Origin: DAOPJM01 sp035399665
GTDB taxonomy: Bacteria; Bacillota; Clostridia; Christensenellales; CAG-138
Length of the DNA stretch: 64,000 bases
Direction of reading: 5' to 3'
NCBI GenBank assembly: GCA_035399665.1
Contig: DAOPJM010000006.1
Span: forward strand, 5,846-69,845
Shown here piece after piece: positions 48,805-56,899 of this stretch (the stretch's first letter is position 1; each line of letters starts with the position of its first letter). The notes beneath the pieces were generated by a model that made no database searches, had not been told where the DNA came from, and saw nothing but the letters and a program-made list of their open reading frames with translations. Made by a program: the position numbers and the translations under genes.

Positions 48805-50214
48805 TTAGCAGTCGTCGACCTGCCCATCCCGCAGCGCGTTGGGCAAGACGACGGGCTTGATCCACTTCATGGAAAGGAAGTAGGGTATGTATATCGCGTT
48901 CTTGCCGATGTCGTCAACTATGCACATGATAAGGTAGGTCGTAACAAGGTCAAGCTTTAGGAGTATGCCGCAGATAAAGACCGCCGGCACCACCAAGAGG
49001 TACTGTACCCCCGCGTCGCCCATAAGCCCTATGCGCGTGTCGCCGCCCGCTCTGAATATGCCCACTACCGCCAAATAGGGGATGTTGCGGATGGCAAGGT
49101 CGAAGCCGTATATTAACAGAAGCAGCTCCGCGACGCTTATCGCCTTGTCGGATATGTCGAAAAGACCGAACACGCGATTACGGACTATCAGTATTATCGC
49201 GCCCAGGAATATGCCCACCGCGGCCGACAGCACGGAGAATTGCAGGGACAGGCGTTTGCCGCCCTCTATGTCGCCCGCGCCTATGTGCTTGCCCACCAAC
49301 ACGTTGCACGAGCTGCAAATGCCCACGAACGCCACGAACACAAGGTTGTCTATCGTGCGAAACGCCGTCATTCCGGCGTAGCTGTCCGCGCCCATGCGGG
49401 CGTAAACCATGTTGGTCAGCACCACCGAGAACGACCACAGAACCTCGTTTGCAAGGGCGAAGGAGCTGCGCTTGACAAAACGCCACAAGAAGCCCTTGAG
49501 CCTGAAGATTTCAGACAGGGGCGCTATCAGAATGTTCTTTTGCGCGAACGATATGACGAGCGCCAATACGGGCGCGAACAGGGACGATATGGAGGTCGCG
49601 AGTCCCGCGCCCGCCACGCCCATGGCGGGAAGTCCGAGCTTGCCAAAGATGAATACAAAGTTGAGTACCGCGTTTAGGACGGCGGAAACGCCGCTTGTGA
49701 TGAGCGGAACCTTTACATTCTCGGTACAGCGCAGGGTTATCGAGAACGTCTGCATGAACAGCAGCCCAAGGTACGACGGCGCGGCGTAAACGAGGTAGCG
49801 CGCACCCTCCTCTATGAGCGAGGCGTCGTCGGTGAGTATGCCCATTATCTGCGTGGGGAAGAGCTCCGCCGCAAGCATGAAAATAACGCCTATGGGTGCA
49901 AGCAGCGTCAAAGCCGCGCCCATGGTGCGCCGAATCTCGCCGCGCTGCCCCGCGCCGTGGAACTGCGCCATAAAGACGGCCGCACCCGACCCAAGCCCGA
50001 AGCATACAAGCTCGAACAGGAAGGAGACGTTGCCTGCGATACCCACGGCGGACAGGGACACGTCGCCCAACTGACCTATCATCAGTGTGTCAACGAGCCT
50101 GAACGAGGCCATGAGCAGGTTTTGCAGCGCAATCGGTATGGCTATGGGGAGCATCTCGCGGAAGAACTCCCGCGTGAAGAACGACCCCTTATGCTTTTGA
50201 CCTTTTTTTGTCAA
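48805..50214 (-). CDS. MATE-family efflux transporter
   Basis: A 469-residue twelve-helix multidrug or toxin exporter. It begins with TTG at 50214, six or seven bases after AAGGA. Typical features: PIAIPIALQNLLMASFRLVD, TLMIGQLGDVSLSAVGIAGN, the duplicated second half with RMGADSYAGMTAFRTID and VGKHIGAGD. Substrates of such proteins are usually cationic compounds coupled to Na+ or H+, but cannot be told here. It is separated from the YhaM gene upstream by 58 bases and may share its transcript. Confidence 0.9.
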   Translation of the reverse strand: MTKKGQKHKGSFFTREFFREMLPIAIPIALQNLLMASFRLVDTLMIGQLGDVSLSAVGIAGNVSFLFELVCFGLGSGAAVFMAQFHGAGQRGEIRRTMGAALTLLAPIGVIFMLAAELFPTQIMGILTDDASLIEEGARYLVYAAPSYLGLLFMQTFSITLRCTENVKVPLITSGVSAVLNAVLNFVFIFGKLGLPAMGVAGAGLATSISSLFAPVLALVISFAQKNILIAPLSEIFRLKGFLWRFVKRSSFALANEVLWSFSVVLTNMVYARMGADSYAGMTAFRTIDNLVFVAFVGICSSCNVLVGKHIGAGDIEGGKRLSLQFSVLSAAVGIFLGAIILIVRNRVFGLFDISDKAISVAELLLLIYGFDLAIRNIPYLAVVGIFRAGGDTRIGLMGDAGVQYLLVVPAVFICGILLKLDLVTTYLIMCIVDDIGKNAIYIPYFLSMKWIKPVVLPNALRDGQVDDC

Positions 50215-50272
50215 TGCTAATCCTTAATGCGTTCGGACAAGCGGGCGAAAAAGCCGCTTGCCGCTGCGGCTT

Positions 50273-51241
50273 TCAGTCGATATTTACGTCCTTGTGCGTG
50301 TGTCGGTAGAGCTGACGGTTGTCAAGCGCCCACAGCCGCTCCGAAAAGCCGCCCGAGGCAACGCCGTCCAAGGCGTCGAACATCTCAAAGAGGGTGCTGT
50401 CCAAATCGTCGCAGAACGAAAGTACCGCCGCTTCGGGGAACATCGGAGGCTTTGCGCTGCCATGCTCCGCCGTGCCGTGATGGGACAGCAGCATGTGCTG
50501 TATGAGCATGGTGGTCTCAGGATCCATGTTCACGCGCTTCGCGGCGTCCGCTGTCATGGTTATGCCTATGTCGATATGCCCCAAGAGCTGCCCCGGCGTG
50601 GTGTAGGAGCTTGCAAGCCCCAAGCTGCCGACGCAAAGCTCCGTGAGCTTGCCTATGTCGTGCAGTATCGCGCCCGCGTATATCAAGTCCCCGTCCAGCC
50701 TCGGATAGAGAGCTGCTATGCCCTTTGCCATTCTGACCACGCTCAGGGTGTGGTGCAGCAGACCGCCCCGCGTCGCGTGATGCAGCTTAACGGCGGCGGG
50801 AGCGATAAGAAGCGCCTGCTTGTTCTCGTCCATGAGCAGGCGAACCATGCGCTCAAGCTCCTTGTCGTGGAAGGTGCCGGTAAGCTCGTACAGCTCGTCA
50901 AACATGAGTTCAGGGGCTATGGGTGCGCAGGGAATGAGCGCGGTCATGTCAACGGGGTCGCCGGGGGTCGCCTTGCGTATGCGCTCAATGCGTATCTGCG
51001 CCGTGTCCTTCCAGTATTGCAGAGAGCCGCGAATCTTCACAACGTCGTCGGCGGCAAACTCGCCGTGAGTGTAAAAGTTGTAGCTCCAGAGCTTCGCGGC
51101 GCATTCTCCGCCGCCGTCGGACAGGATGAGATCCATGTAATCCTGTCCCTTGCTGTCGGTACGCACCGCCGCGCTCTTGACTACGCAAAAGCCCTCCACC
51201 ACCGAGCCGTTCGCATTCTCCACCAATTGCATCTTGCCCAT
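50273..51241 (-). CDS. yhaM: 3'-5' exoribonuclease YhaM-like, OB-fold plus HD domain
   Basis: A 322-residue protein. The start is the ATG at 51241 (MGKMQLVENANGSVVEGFCV), with GGGAGG six bases upstream. The N-terminal OB-fold has YMDLILSDGGGECAAKLWSY and VVKIRGSLQYWKD, and the HD domain has LHHTLSVVRMAKGIAALYP with AGAILHDIGKLTEL (HD pair) and QHMLLSHHGTAEHGS. This matches YhaM of Bacillus, a Mn-dependent 3'-5' exonuclease acting on RNA and DNA. It is near the MATE gene and has no other functional partner here. Confidence 0.88.
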   Translation of the reverse strand: MGKMQLVENANGSVVEGFCVVKSAAVRTDSKGQDYMDLILSDGGGECAAKLWSYNFYTHGEFAADDVVKIRGSLQYWKDTAQIRIERIRKATPGDPVDMTALIPCAPIAPELMFDELYELTGTFHDKELERMVRLLMDENKQALLIAPAAVKLHHATRGGLLHHTLSVVRMAKGIAALYPRLDGDLIYAGAILHDIGKLTELCVGSLGLASSYTTPGQLLGHIDIGITMTADAAKRVNMDPETTMLIQHMLLSHHGTAEHGSAKPPMFPEAAVLSFCDDLDSTLFEMFDALDGVASGGFSERLWALDNRQLYRHTHKDVNID

Positions 51242-51370
51242 AACATACCTCCCGAGCATTCATTACATTCTGAGTATACCATAAATCCATAAGGAAAGAA
51301 AACCCCCGCGTGGATTATTTGCGGGGGAAAGAGCGCCAAAACCGTCATAGATAATGGCGGACGCCCCCGT

Positions 51371-51416
51371 GCCGCAGGATCTTGAGACAGGACTGCGGGA
51401 AAAGGGCGCTCCCCCC
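51371..51416. repeat. Fragment of the palindromic repeat family
   Basis: GCAGGATCTTGAGACAGGAC and GGGCGCTCCCCCC resemble the inner part of the repeat; no outer arms. Confidence 0.5.
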
Positions 51417-51501
51417 AAAACTCCCCCCTGCTGTCAAACCTATTCGGTATTGCAGTTGTACCACCGTTGTCATCATAATTTGATCCACCATTTGACCCCC
51501 T

Positions 51502-51570
51502 TGTCATCCTGAGGAGCAGAAGCTCCGAAGGATCTTGGAGCAAGCTTGTAGTGATAGTACCGCTCCCCAG
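51502..51570. repeat. Palindromic intergenic repeat, left half (copy 8)
   Basis: TGTCATCCTGAGGAGCAGAAGC...AAGGATCTTGGAGCAAGCTTG. A flanking segment (TTCGGTATTG..TTGTACC) recurs at about 51443 and 51594, showing a tandem duplication with a period near 153 bases. Confidence 0.75.
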
Positions 51571-51617
51571 AACTCCCCCTACTATCAAACCTTTTCGGTA
51601 TTGTAATTGTACCCCCT

Positions 51618-51781
51618 TGTCATCCTGAGGAACAGTAGCTCCGAAGGATCTTGGAGCAAGCTTGTGGGGAAAGGAAACGCTCCCCCGCGGGATTCCCGTC
51701 ATGATGAGTCATTGTCCCGCCGTGAGCGCCCCTTGACTTGTAAGTTGTTAGCAAGATCCTGCGCGATAGCTCAGGATGACA
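51618..51781. repeat. Palindromic intergenic repeat, copy 9 (complete)
   Basis: A full 164-base copy from TGTCATCCTGAGGAACAG to GCTCAGGATGACA, with GCTCCCCCGCGGGA and CCGTGAGCGCCCC inside. The 51242-51969 stretch contains only this family and the terminator at its end. Confidence 0.9.
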
Positions 51782-51921
51782 AGAGGGTGGGTTGACGTAA
51801 CATAGTTGGATGACAGCGGGGGTGGGTTGACGGAACATAGTTGGATGACGGCAGGGGCGGGACGGCGGGAGCGGGTATTGACCGCTGCTACATTTTGGGC
51901 AAAACACTTCACCGCCGCATC

Positions 51922-51953
51922 AAAAAAAAGAAGCCCCGTGTCGGAGCTTCCGT
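51922..51953 (-). terminator. Intrinsic terminator of the NlpC/P60 gene
   Basis: GAAGC(CCCG) and its complement GGAGCTTC form a stem around a GTGTC loop; on the minus strand eight T residues follow. Confidence 0.85.
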
Positions 51954-51969
51954 ACAAACCGTTCCTATA

Positions 51970-53652
51970 TTAATCCCATATCCTGTAAGCCATGAGGAAG
52001 TGCGATTTCCAGTAGTTGGTCTGAATCGTATCGCGTATCACGACCTTGCCCTTGCTTGACGAGGCGTCTATCATCTGATCGTTGCCAAGATATATCGCAA
52101 CATGACCCTTGCCGCTGCCGTCGCCCGAGAACACTATGACGTCGCCGCGCTTCATCTCGCTCATGGAATTGATCCTGCGGTACTTAGTACAGCTTCGCCA
52201 GCCTATGCTGGTCATATAGCTTTGGTTTACGCCCGCCTGATTCAAGCACCAATACACGAAGCCGGAGCAGTCGAAGGTATTCGGGCCCTTTGCGCCTCTG
52301 ACATACTTGCACCCCAACTTGCTCTTGGCTATCGCGATAAAGGCCTCGATCCCCTGACCGTAATTAATTGTGCTTCCGCTGTTGGTGGGCGCGGCGGTCG
52401 CGGTCCCGCTCGTGGGCTTTGACGTGGTGGTCGAGCCGTTTGAGGGTTTGGGCGTCGTCTGCGAAGTGGGCTTTGGAGTGGCCGCGGCGCGTTTGGCGTT
52501 GTCCGAATTCAGCTTCGCCATGGTATCGGCCCCCACCGCTCCGTCCTGCGTCAAGCCATTTCGCTTCTGGAACGACTTTACCGCCGCTTCCGTGACGTCC
52601 CCGTAATAGCCCGTCGCACTGCCCATATAGCCATAGTACACAAGTCGCTGCTGTATGCGCGCCACATCCTCGCCGCTCATGCCGTTGGTGAAGTTGAAGG
52701 CCGCAAGCCCGTCGGTCATCAGCAGGGCTATTGTGGTCTTGCCGAGACATCCGTCCACCACAAGACCGTTGTTCTCTTGGAAACGCTTAACGGCCGCCGC
52801 GGTCAGCGCGCCAAACTTGCCGTCAGGCGCGAACGTGAGGTAGCCCAGTCCGTACAGCTTGGTTTGGTAGACGCGGATATTCTCGTCAACCTCGCCCACT
52901 GAATAATAATTCGCCACGGGGTCCTCGCCAAGCAGCACCTCATAGGCCTCGGAGTCGATTTCGCGGCTGTTCCCAAGGCTGTTCTTCTCCCTGAAGCGTT
53001 CCACAGCGTCCGACGTGTCGGGGTCGTATATGCCGTCAACCTCGCTGGTCTGATAGCCAAGCTCCACAAGGCGTTCCTCTATCATCAGAACCTCGTCGCC
53101 CATGTCGCCCTCGACAACGGCATAGGACTTGGCCTCATCGGAGACGAGTGCTCTAAAGGTTTCGCTGTCGCAGTCGCCCGTGACGTTAAGCCCGTTGCGC
53201 CGCTGGAACGCCGTAATCGCGATCTCGGTGCCGTCGCTGTACTCATCATCGGGCTGCTCAAAGCTGAGATACTCAAGGTCCATCAGCCTAAGCTGAATAT
53301 CCATGACTATGGGGGCGTGCATACCCGCCTTCAAAACATCGCCGTGATAGGGGTGAATCGTGGGCGTGGGGGTAGGCTCCGCAGTCGGGTTGGGCGTATA
53401 TGTGGGCGCCGGCACGGGAGTGTCGGAAGCGGGGGCTTCGGTGGTCTCAATGTTGACGTTGACGGGGGCGGGCGTCTCGGTTATCTGCACAACCAAGCTT
53501 ACGCGCTCGGTACCCTCCGCGTTAACCGCCGACGGCAGCTTGTCCTTGGTGAGCAGCAAAAAGACGCTCACGGCGACAAGCACGACCCCAACTCCTATTA
53601 ATGCCGCGAAAACGGCTTTGCGTCCCTTGCCCTTGGGCTTTTTTTCTTCCAT
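51970..53652 (-). CDS. Secreted NlpC/P60 endopeptidase with peptidoglycan-binding repeats
   Basis: A 560-residue cell-wall hydrolase. The start is the ATG at 53652 (MEEKKPKGKGRKAVFAALIG) with AAAGGAG upstream. One N-terminal helix anchors it, then a Thr/Pro linker (TPVPAPTYTPNPTAEPTPTP), at least four PG_binding_1 repeats (for example GKFGALTAAAVKRFQENNGL and GYYGDVTEAAVKSFQKRNGL), a second Ser/Thr/Pro linker (residues about 390-430), and a C-terminal NlpC/P60 domain with Cys462 in FDCSGFVYWCL and His517 in GHVAIYLGNDQMI. It should cleave gamma-D-glutamyl-diamino acid bonds. A TTACAA-N6-TTGTAA inverted repeat lies upstream at 53681-53698. Confidence 0.93.
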   Translation of the reverse strand: MEEKKPKGKGRKAVFAALIGVGVVLVAVSVFLLLTKDKLPSAVNAEGTERVSLVVQITETPAPVNVNIETTEAPASDTPVPAPTYTPNPTAEPTPTPTIHPYHGDVLKAGMHAPIVMDIQLRLMDLEYLSFEQPDDEYSDGTEIAITAFQRRNGLNVTGDCDSETFRALVSDEAKSYAVVEGDMGDEVLMIEERLVELGYQTSEVDGIYDPDTSDAVERFREKNSLGNSREIDSEAYEVLLGEDPVANYYSVGEVDENIRVYQTKLYGLGYLTFAPDGKFGALTAAAVKRFQENNGLVVDGCLGKTTIALLMTDGLAAFNFTNGMSGEDVARIQQRLVYYGYMGSATGYYGDVTEAAVKSFQKRNGLTQDGAVGADTMAKLNSDNAKRAAATPKPTSQTTPKPSNGSTTTSKPTSGTATAAPTNSGSTINYGQGIEAFIAIAKSKLGCKYVRGAKGPNTFDCSGFVYWCLNQAGVNQSYMTSIGWRSCTKYRRINSMSEMKRGDVIVFSGDGSGKGHVAIYLGNDQMIDASSSKGKVVIRDTIQTNYWKSHFLMAYRIWD

Positions 53653-53844
53653 GGCATACGCTCCTTTCGACAGTACCATTTTACAACAAATTTTGTAACA
53701 TAGTTGTTAATCGGATGTAAACAAGTTTTCGGTTTTGCCCGAAAAGCAAGATTATGCGGGAAATAATGGGAATCAGTGCGGCAAACAGCCGTAAATTAGG
53801 CCTCGGTTCGGGGATAACCCGGCTTATGACCAACAAATCCCCAC

Positions 53845-54009
53845 TGTCATCCTGAGCGTAAGTCGAAGGATCTTGGTGAAAGCTTGACAGTCAAGGAGCG
53901 CTCACGGCGGGACACCGCATCTTTTGTCCCCTTTATCCCACGGGGGAGCGGCACTTTTCGCCACAAGCCTTTTTCAAGATCCTTCGTCGCGTCGCTCCTC
54001 AGGATGACA
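53845..54009. repeat. Palindromic intergenic repeat, copy 10 (complete)
   Basis: A full 165-base copy from TGTCATCCTGAGCGTAAG to CTCCTCAGGATGACA, with GGAGCGCTCACGGCGGGACA and CCCACGGGGGAGCG inside. It is the cleanest full-length copy beside copies 2 and 9. The 53653-54158 spacer holds no gene. Confidence 0.92.
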
Positions 54010-54158
54010 GCGGGGGTTTGTTGGCGGAATGTATCATGACGACAGCGGGAGCCGCTGTATAAAGCGGAGGCGGCAAAAGTAAGTGTGGGAAATGGAGCGG
54101 GATTAAAGTCGGACAACACCCGTTGTCTAACTTGACACGGACAAATTGTCAAAAACGC

Positions 54159-54187
54159 TTGACAGGTCAACGGGCTTAGTATATAAT
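54159..54187 (+). promoter_or_regulatory. Consensus promoter of the lysine-fermentation operon
   Basis: TTGACA (54159-54164), 17 bases, TATAAT (54182-54187): both boxes perfect. A second TTGACA at 54132-54137 has no matching -10. The untranslated leader is about 290 bases. Confidence 0.88.
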
Positions 54188-54212
54188 GACAGCGTATAAA
54201 AAGTGTATATTG

Positions 54213-54390
54213 GTAGAGGAGCGATTATCAAGGTAGCTTTGGGTGGGAGCATTAAAGCGTGTTTGCCCGATGTTGAATGTGAAGTCGCCGAAGGTTCGCG
54301 GGTATTGCTTGAAGCCGCGATTCTGGGAGCGCATCCCCAGCGGTGCGCGACTGTCGTCCGCAGCGCGGAGCGTTAATCGCTTCGCAGGGT
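54213..54390 (+). ncRNA. Lysine riboswitch (L box) before lysine catabolic genes
   Basis: Conserved blocks in order: GTAGAGGAGCGA, CAAGGTAGC, GTCGCCGAAGG, CTGGGAGCGCATCCCCAG, GCGACTGTCGTC and GCGCGGAGCG. Helix P1 closes by AGCGATTA (54220-54227) with TAATCGCT (54374-54381). It lies directly between a consensus promoter and a terminator, and the first gene encodes a lysine-fermentation enzyme. The direction of regulation is discussed in the findings. Confidence 0.9.
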
Positions 54391-54401
54391 TGTTGGGATG
54401 G

Positions 54402-54444
54402 AGCGCTATTGAAACCCAAAGGGTTTTGTTATAGCGCTTTTTAT
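54402..54444 (+). terminator. Riboswitch-linked intrinsic terminator
   Basis: AGCGCTAT (54402-54409) pairs with ATAGCGCT (54431-54438), inside which AACCC pairs with GGGTT; TTTTTAT follows. It lies 12 bases after the aptamer and 40 bases before kal. Confidence 0.9.
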
Positions 54445-54485
54445 ATGCGGTAAATGTAAAATCAAGAAAGGATGGAATCTAACAC

Positions 54486-54866
54486 ATGAAATCTATTATC
54501 AGACTGAGAATGAGCGCACACGACGCGCACTACGGCGGCAATTTGGTTGACGGAGCGCGTATGCTCCAGCTTTTCGGCGACGTCGCGACTGAGCTGCTCA
54601 TCATGCAGGACGGCGACGAGGGTCTTTTCAAGGCCTATGACATGGTTGAGTTCATCGCACCCGTCTACGCGGGAGACTACATCGAGGCCGAGGGCGAAAT
54701 TGTCAAGGTCGGCAACACCTCCAGAAAGATGGTCTTTGAGGCCCGCAAGGTCATAGTACCGCGCCCCGACATCAACGATTCCGCCTGTGACGTACTCCCC
54801 GAACCCATCGTGGTTTGCAGAGCCTCCGGCACCTGCGTTACCCCCAAGGACAAGCAGAGAAAGTAG
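54486..54866 (+). CDS. kal: 3-aminobutyryl-CoA ammonia-lyase
   Basis: A 126-residue hot-dog-fold enzyme that removes ammonia from L-3-aminobutyryl-CoA to give crotonyl-CoA. Its start is MKSIIRLRMSAHDAHYGGNL; the segment AHYGGNLVDGARMLQLFGD, and AYDMVEFIAPVYAGDYIEAE, then RKMVFEARKVIVP, match the lysine-fermentation Kal proteins. It is the first gene after the riboswitch and lies six bases before kce. Assignment rests on its size, fold pattern and the six pathway neighbours. Confidence 0.92.
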   Translation: MKSIIRLRMSAHDAHYGGNLVDGARMLQLFGDVATELLIMQDGDEGLFKAYDMVEFIAPVYAGDYIEAEGEIVKVGNTSRKMVFEARKVIVPRPDINDSACDVLPEPIVVCRASGTCVTPKDKQRK

Positions 54867-54872
54867 GCCGAC

Positions 54873-55715
54873 ATGGAGAAGCTTATCATCACGGCCTGTA
54901 TCTGCGGCGCGGAGGTCACAAAGGAGCACAACCCCGCCGTTCCTTACACGGTTGAGGAGATTGCCAACGAAGCTTACGCCGCTTACATGGCGGGCGCGGC
55001 CATCATCCACCTGCACGTCCGCTGGGACGACGGTACCCCCACTCAGGACAAGGGGCGCTTTGAGGAGTGCATGAAGGCCATCAGAGCCAAATGCCCCGAC
55101 GTCATCATTCAGCCATCCACGGGCGGCGCGACCGGCATGAGCAACGACGAGCGGCTTCAGCCCATCGAGCTGTACCCTGAAATGGCAACGCTTGACTGCG
55201 GCACCTGCAACTTCGGCGGCGACGACATCTTTGTCAATACCGAGAACGCCATCATCGACTTCTCCACCAAGATGAAGGCAAGGAATATCAAGCCTGAGGT
55301 AGAGGTCTTTGACAAGGGCATGATTGACATGGCGGCGCGCCTGAACCGCAAGGGAATTATCCCCTCGCCCATGCACTTTGACTTTGTTATGGGCGTCAAC
55401 GGCGGTATCTCCGGCGAACCCCGCGACCTCATTTTTATGCAGGAGAGCATCCCGCAGGGCTCCACCTGGACCGTTGCGGGCGTGGGCAGGTACGAATTCC
55501 CCATGGCCGTCATGGGCATCATCATGGGCGGACACGTTCGCGTCGGCTTCGAGGACAACGTATTCCTGAGCAAGGGCGTCAGGGCCAAGTCCAACGCGGA
55601 GTTGGTCGAAAAGGTTGTGCGCCTTGCGAAGGAATTGGGCAGACCCGTCGCAACCCCCGCGGAGGCCCGCGCCATCTTAGGTCTTACGGGCGGCCCCAAC
55701 GAACCCAAGCTGTAA
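54873..55715 (+). CDS. kce: 3-keto-5-aminohexanoate cleavage enzyme
   Basis: A 280-residue TIM-barrel of the BKACE family. It condenses 3-keto-5-aminohexanoate with acetyl-CoA to give 3-aminobutyryl-CoA and acetoacetate. Motifs: MEKLIITACICGAEVTKEHN, the metal-binding HLHVRWDDGTPTQDKG (HxH), IIQPSTGGATGMS, and MGGHVRVGFEDNVFLSKG (second His and Arg/Glu). Length fits Kce. It follows kal by six bases. A 122-base spacer without promoter separates it from kdd. Confidence 0.94.
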   Translation: MEKLIITACICGAEVTKEHNPAVPYTVEEIANEAYAAYMAGAAIIHLHVRWDDGTPTQDKGRFEECMKAIRAKCPDVIIQPSTGGATGMSNDERLQPIELYPEMATLDCGTCNFGGDDIFVNTENAIIDFSTKMKARNIKPEVEVFDKGMIDMAARLNRKGIIPSPMHFDFVMGVNGGISGEPRDLIFMQESIPQGSTWTVAGVGRYEFPMAVMGIIMGGHVRVGFEDNVFLSKGVRAKSNAELVEKVVRLAKELGRPVATPAEARAILGLTGGPNEPKL

Positions 55716-55837
55716 GCTCCAAAGCGTCGCGGCGGACTACCCCCCTTCATGCGGCGAACGGATACGACAAACCAACGAAACCCCCAAGGCGTTATGCCTT
55801 ACCCCAAAACTAAATTTATATTGGAGGATTATCAAAC

Positions 55838-56878
55838 ATGGCACTCAAGGGCAACAAGTACGGAACACACAGAGTTATCGAGCCGAAGGGCGTTCTTACC
55901 CAGGCGGCGTACAAAATCAACAATGATATGTCGCTGCGCTACTCCAACGAGATTATCTGCGACGTAATCTCCCTCAACATCGACTCCGCTTCCTTCACTC
56001 AGATCGAGGACGTTTGCGGCGGCGACGAGAAGAAGATTGGCGAAATGATTATGGGCATCGTGGCCGAGCGCGGCAAGCAGCAGAACCCCGTAACGGGCAG
56101 CGGCGGAATGTTCATCGGCAAGGTCGCTTACATCGGCGAGGATTTGCGTGACCGTGACCTCAAGGTCGGCGACAAAATAGCTTCCCTGGTCTCCCTGTCC
56201 CTCACCCCCTTGCGCATCGACAAAATCCTTGCCATTCACAAGGAAATCGACCGCGTTGACATCATCGGTCAGGCCGTCCTGTTCGAGAGCGGTATCTACG
56301 CCAAGCTCCCCGACGATATGTCCGAACCTCTCGCACTTGCGGCTCTGGACGTCGCGGGCGCACCCGCTCAGGCTCGCAGGCTCCCCAAGGAGGGCGACAG
56401 CGTCCTTATCCTTGGCGCGAACGGCAAGAGCGGCGTTCTTTGCGGCTATGAGGCCATGAAGAAGGTCGGCCCGAACGGCAACGTCGTCGGCGTAGTCCGC
56501 AACCCCAAGCAGGTTCCCGCACTCATGGAATTGGGCGTATACAACAAGGTTATCGTGGCCTCCGCCACTCAGCCCGTTGAGGTTCTTGACGCGGCGCTGG
56601 CCGCCAACGACGGCAAGGAGTACGACATCTCCATCTGCTGCGTCAACGTAGAAAACTGCGAAATGTCCGCTATTCTGCCCGTCAGGGATTACGGCACCGT
56701 CTATTTCTTCTCCATGGCGACCAGCTTCACAAAGGCCGCTCTGGGCGCTGAGGGCATCGGCAAGGACGTCACCATGATTATCGGCAACGGCTACGCGCAC
56801 GACCACGCCGAAATCACCCTGAACGTACTGCGCGAAAGCCCGAAGCTGCGCAAACTCTTCGACGAAAAATACGTATAA
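55838..56878 (+). CDS. kdd: L-erythro-3,5-diaminohexanoate dehydrogenase
   Basis: A 346-residue NAD(P)-dependent enzyme oxidising and deaminating 3,5-diaminohexanoate to 3-keto-5-aminohexanoate. The ATG follows GGAGG. The start (MALKGNKYGTHRVIEPKGVL) is as in known Kdd, then KIASLVSLSLTPLRID, and a Rossmann-type SVLILGANGKSGVLCGYEAM; the rest is Ala/Val-rich without zinc-dehydrogenase motifs. Kdd proteins form their own family in the medium-chain superfamily. It precedes kamA by 21 bases. Confidence 0.94.
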   Translation: MALKGNKYGTHRVIEPKGVLTQAAYKINNDMSLRYSNEIICDVISLNIDSASFTQIEDVCGGDEKKIGEMIMGIVAERGKQQNPVTGSGGMFIGKVAYIGEDLRDRDLKVGDKIASLVSLSLTPLRIDKILAIHKEIDRVDIIGQAVLFESGIYAKLPDDMSEPLALAALDVAGAPAQARRLPKEGDSVLILGANGKSGVLCGYEAMKKVGPNGNVVGVVRNPKQVPALMELGVYNKVIVASATQPVEVLDAALAANDGKEYDISICCVNVENCEMSAILPVRDYGTVYFFSMATSFTKAALGAEGIGKDVTMIIGNGYAHDHAEITLNVLRESPKLRKLFDEKYV

Positions 56879-56899
56879 GCTTTAGCTGAAAGGAGCACC

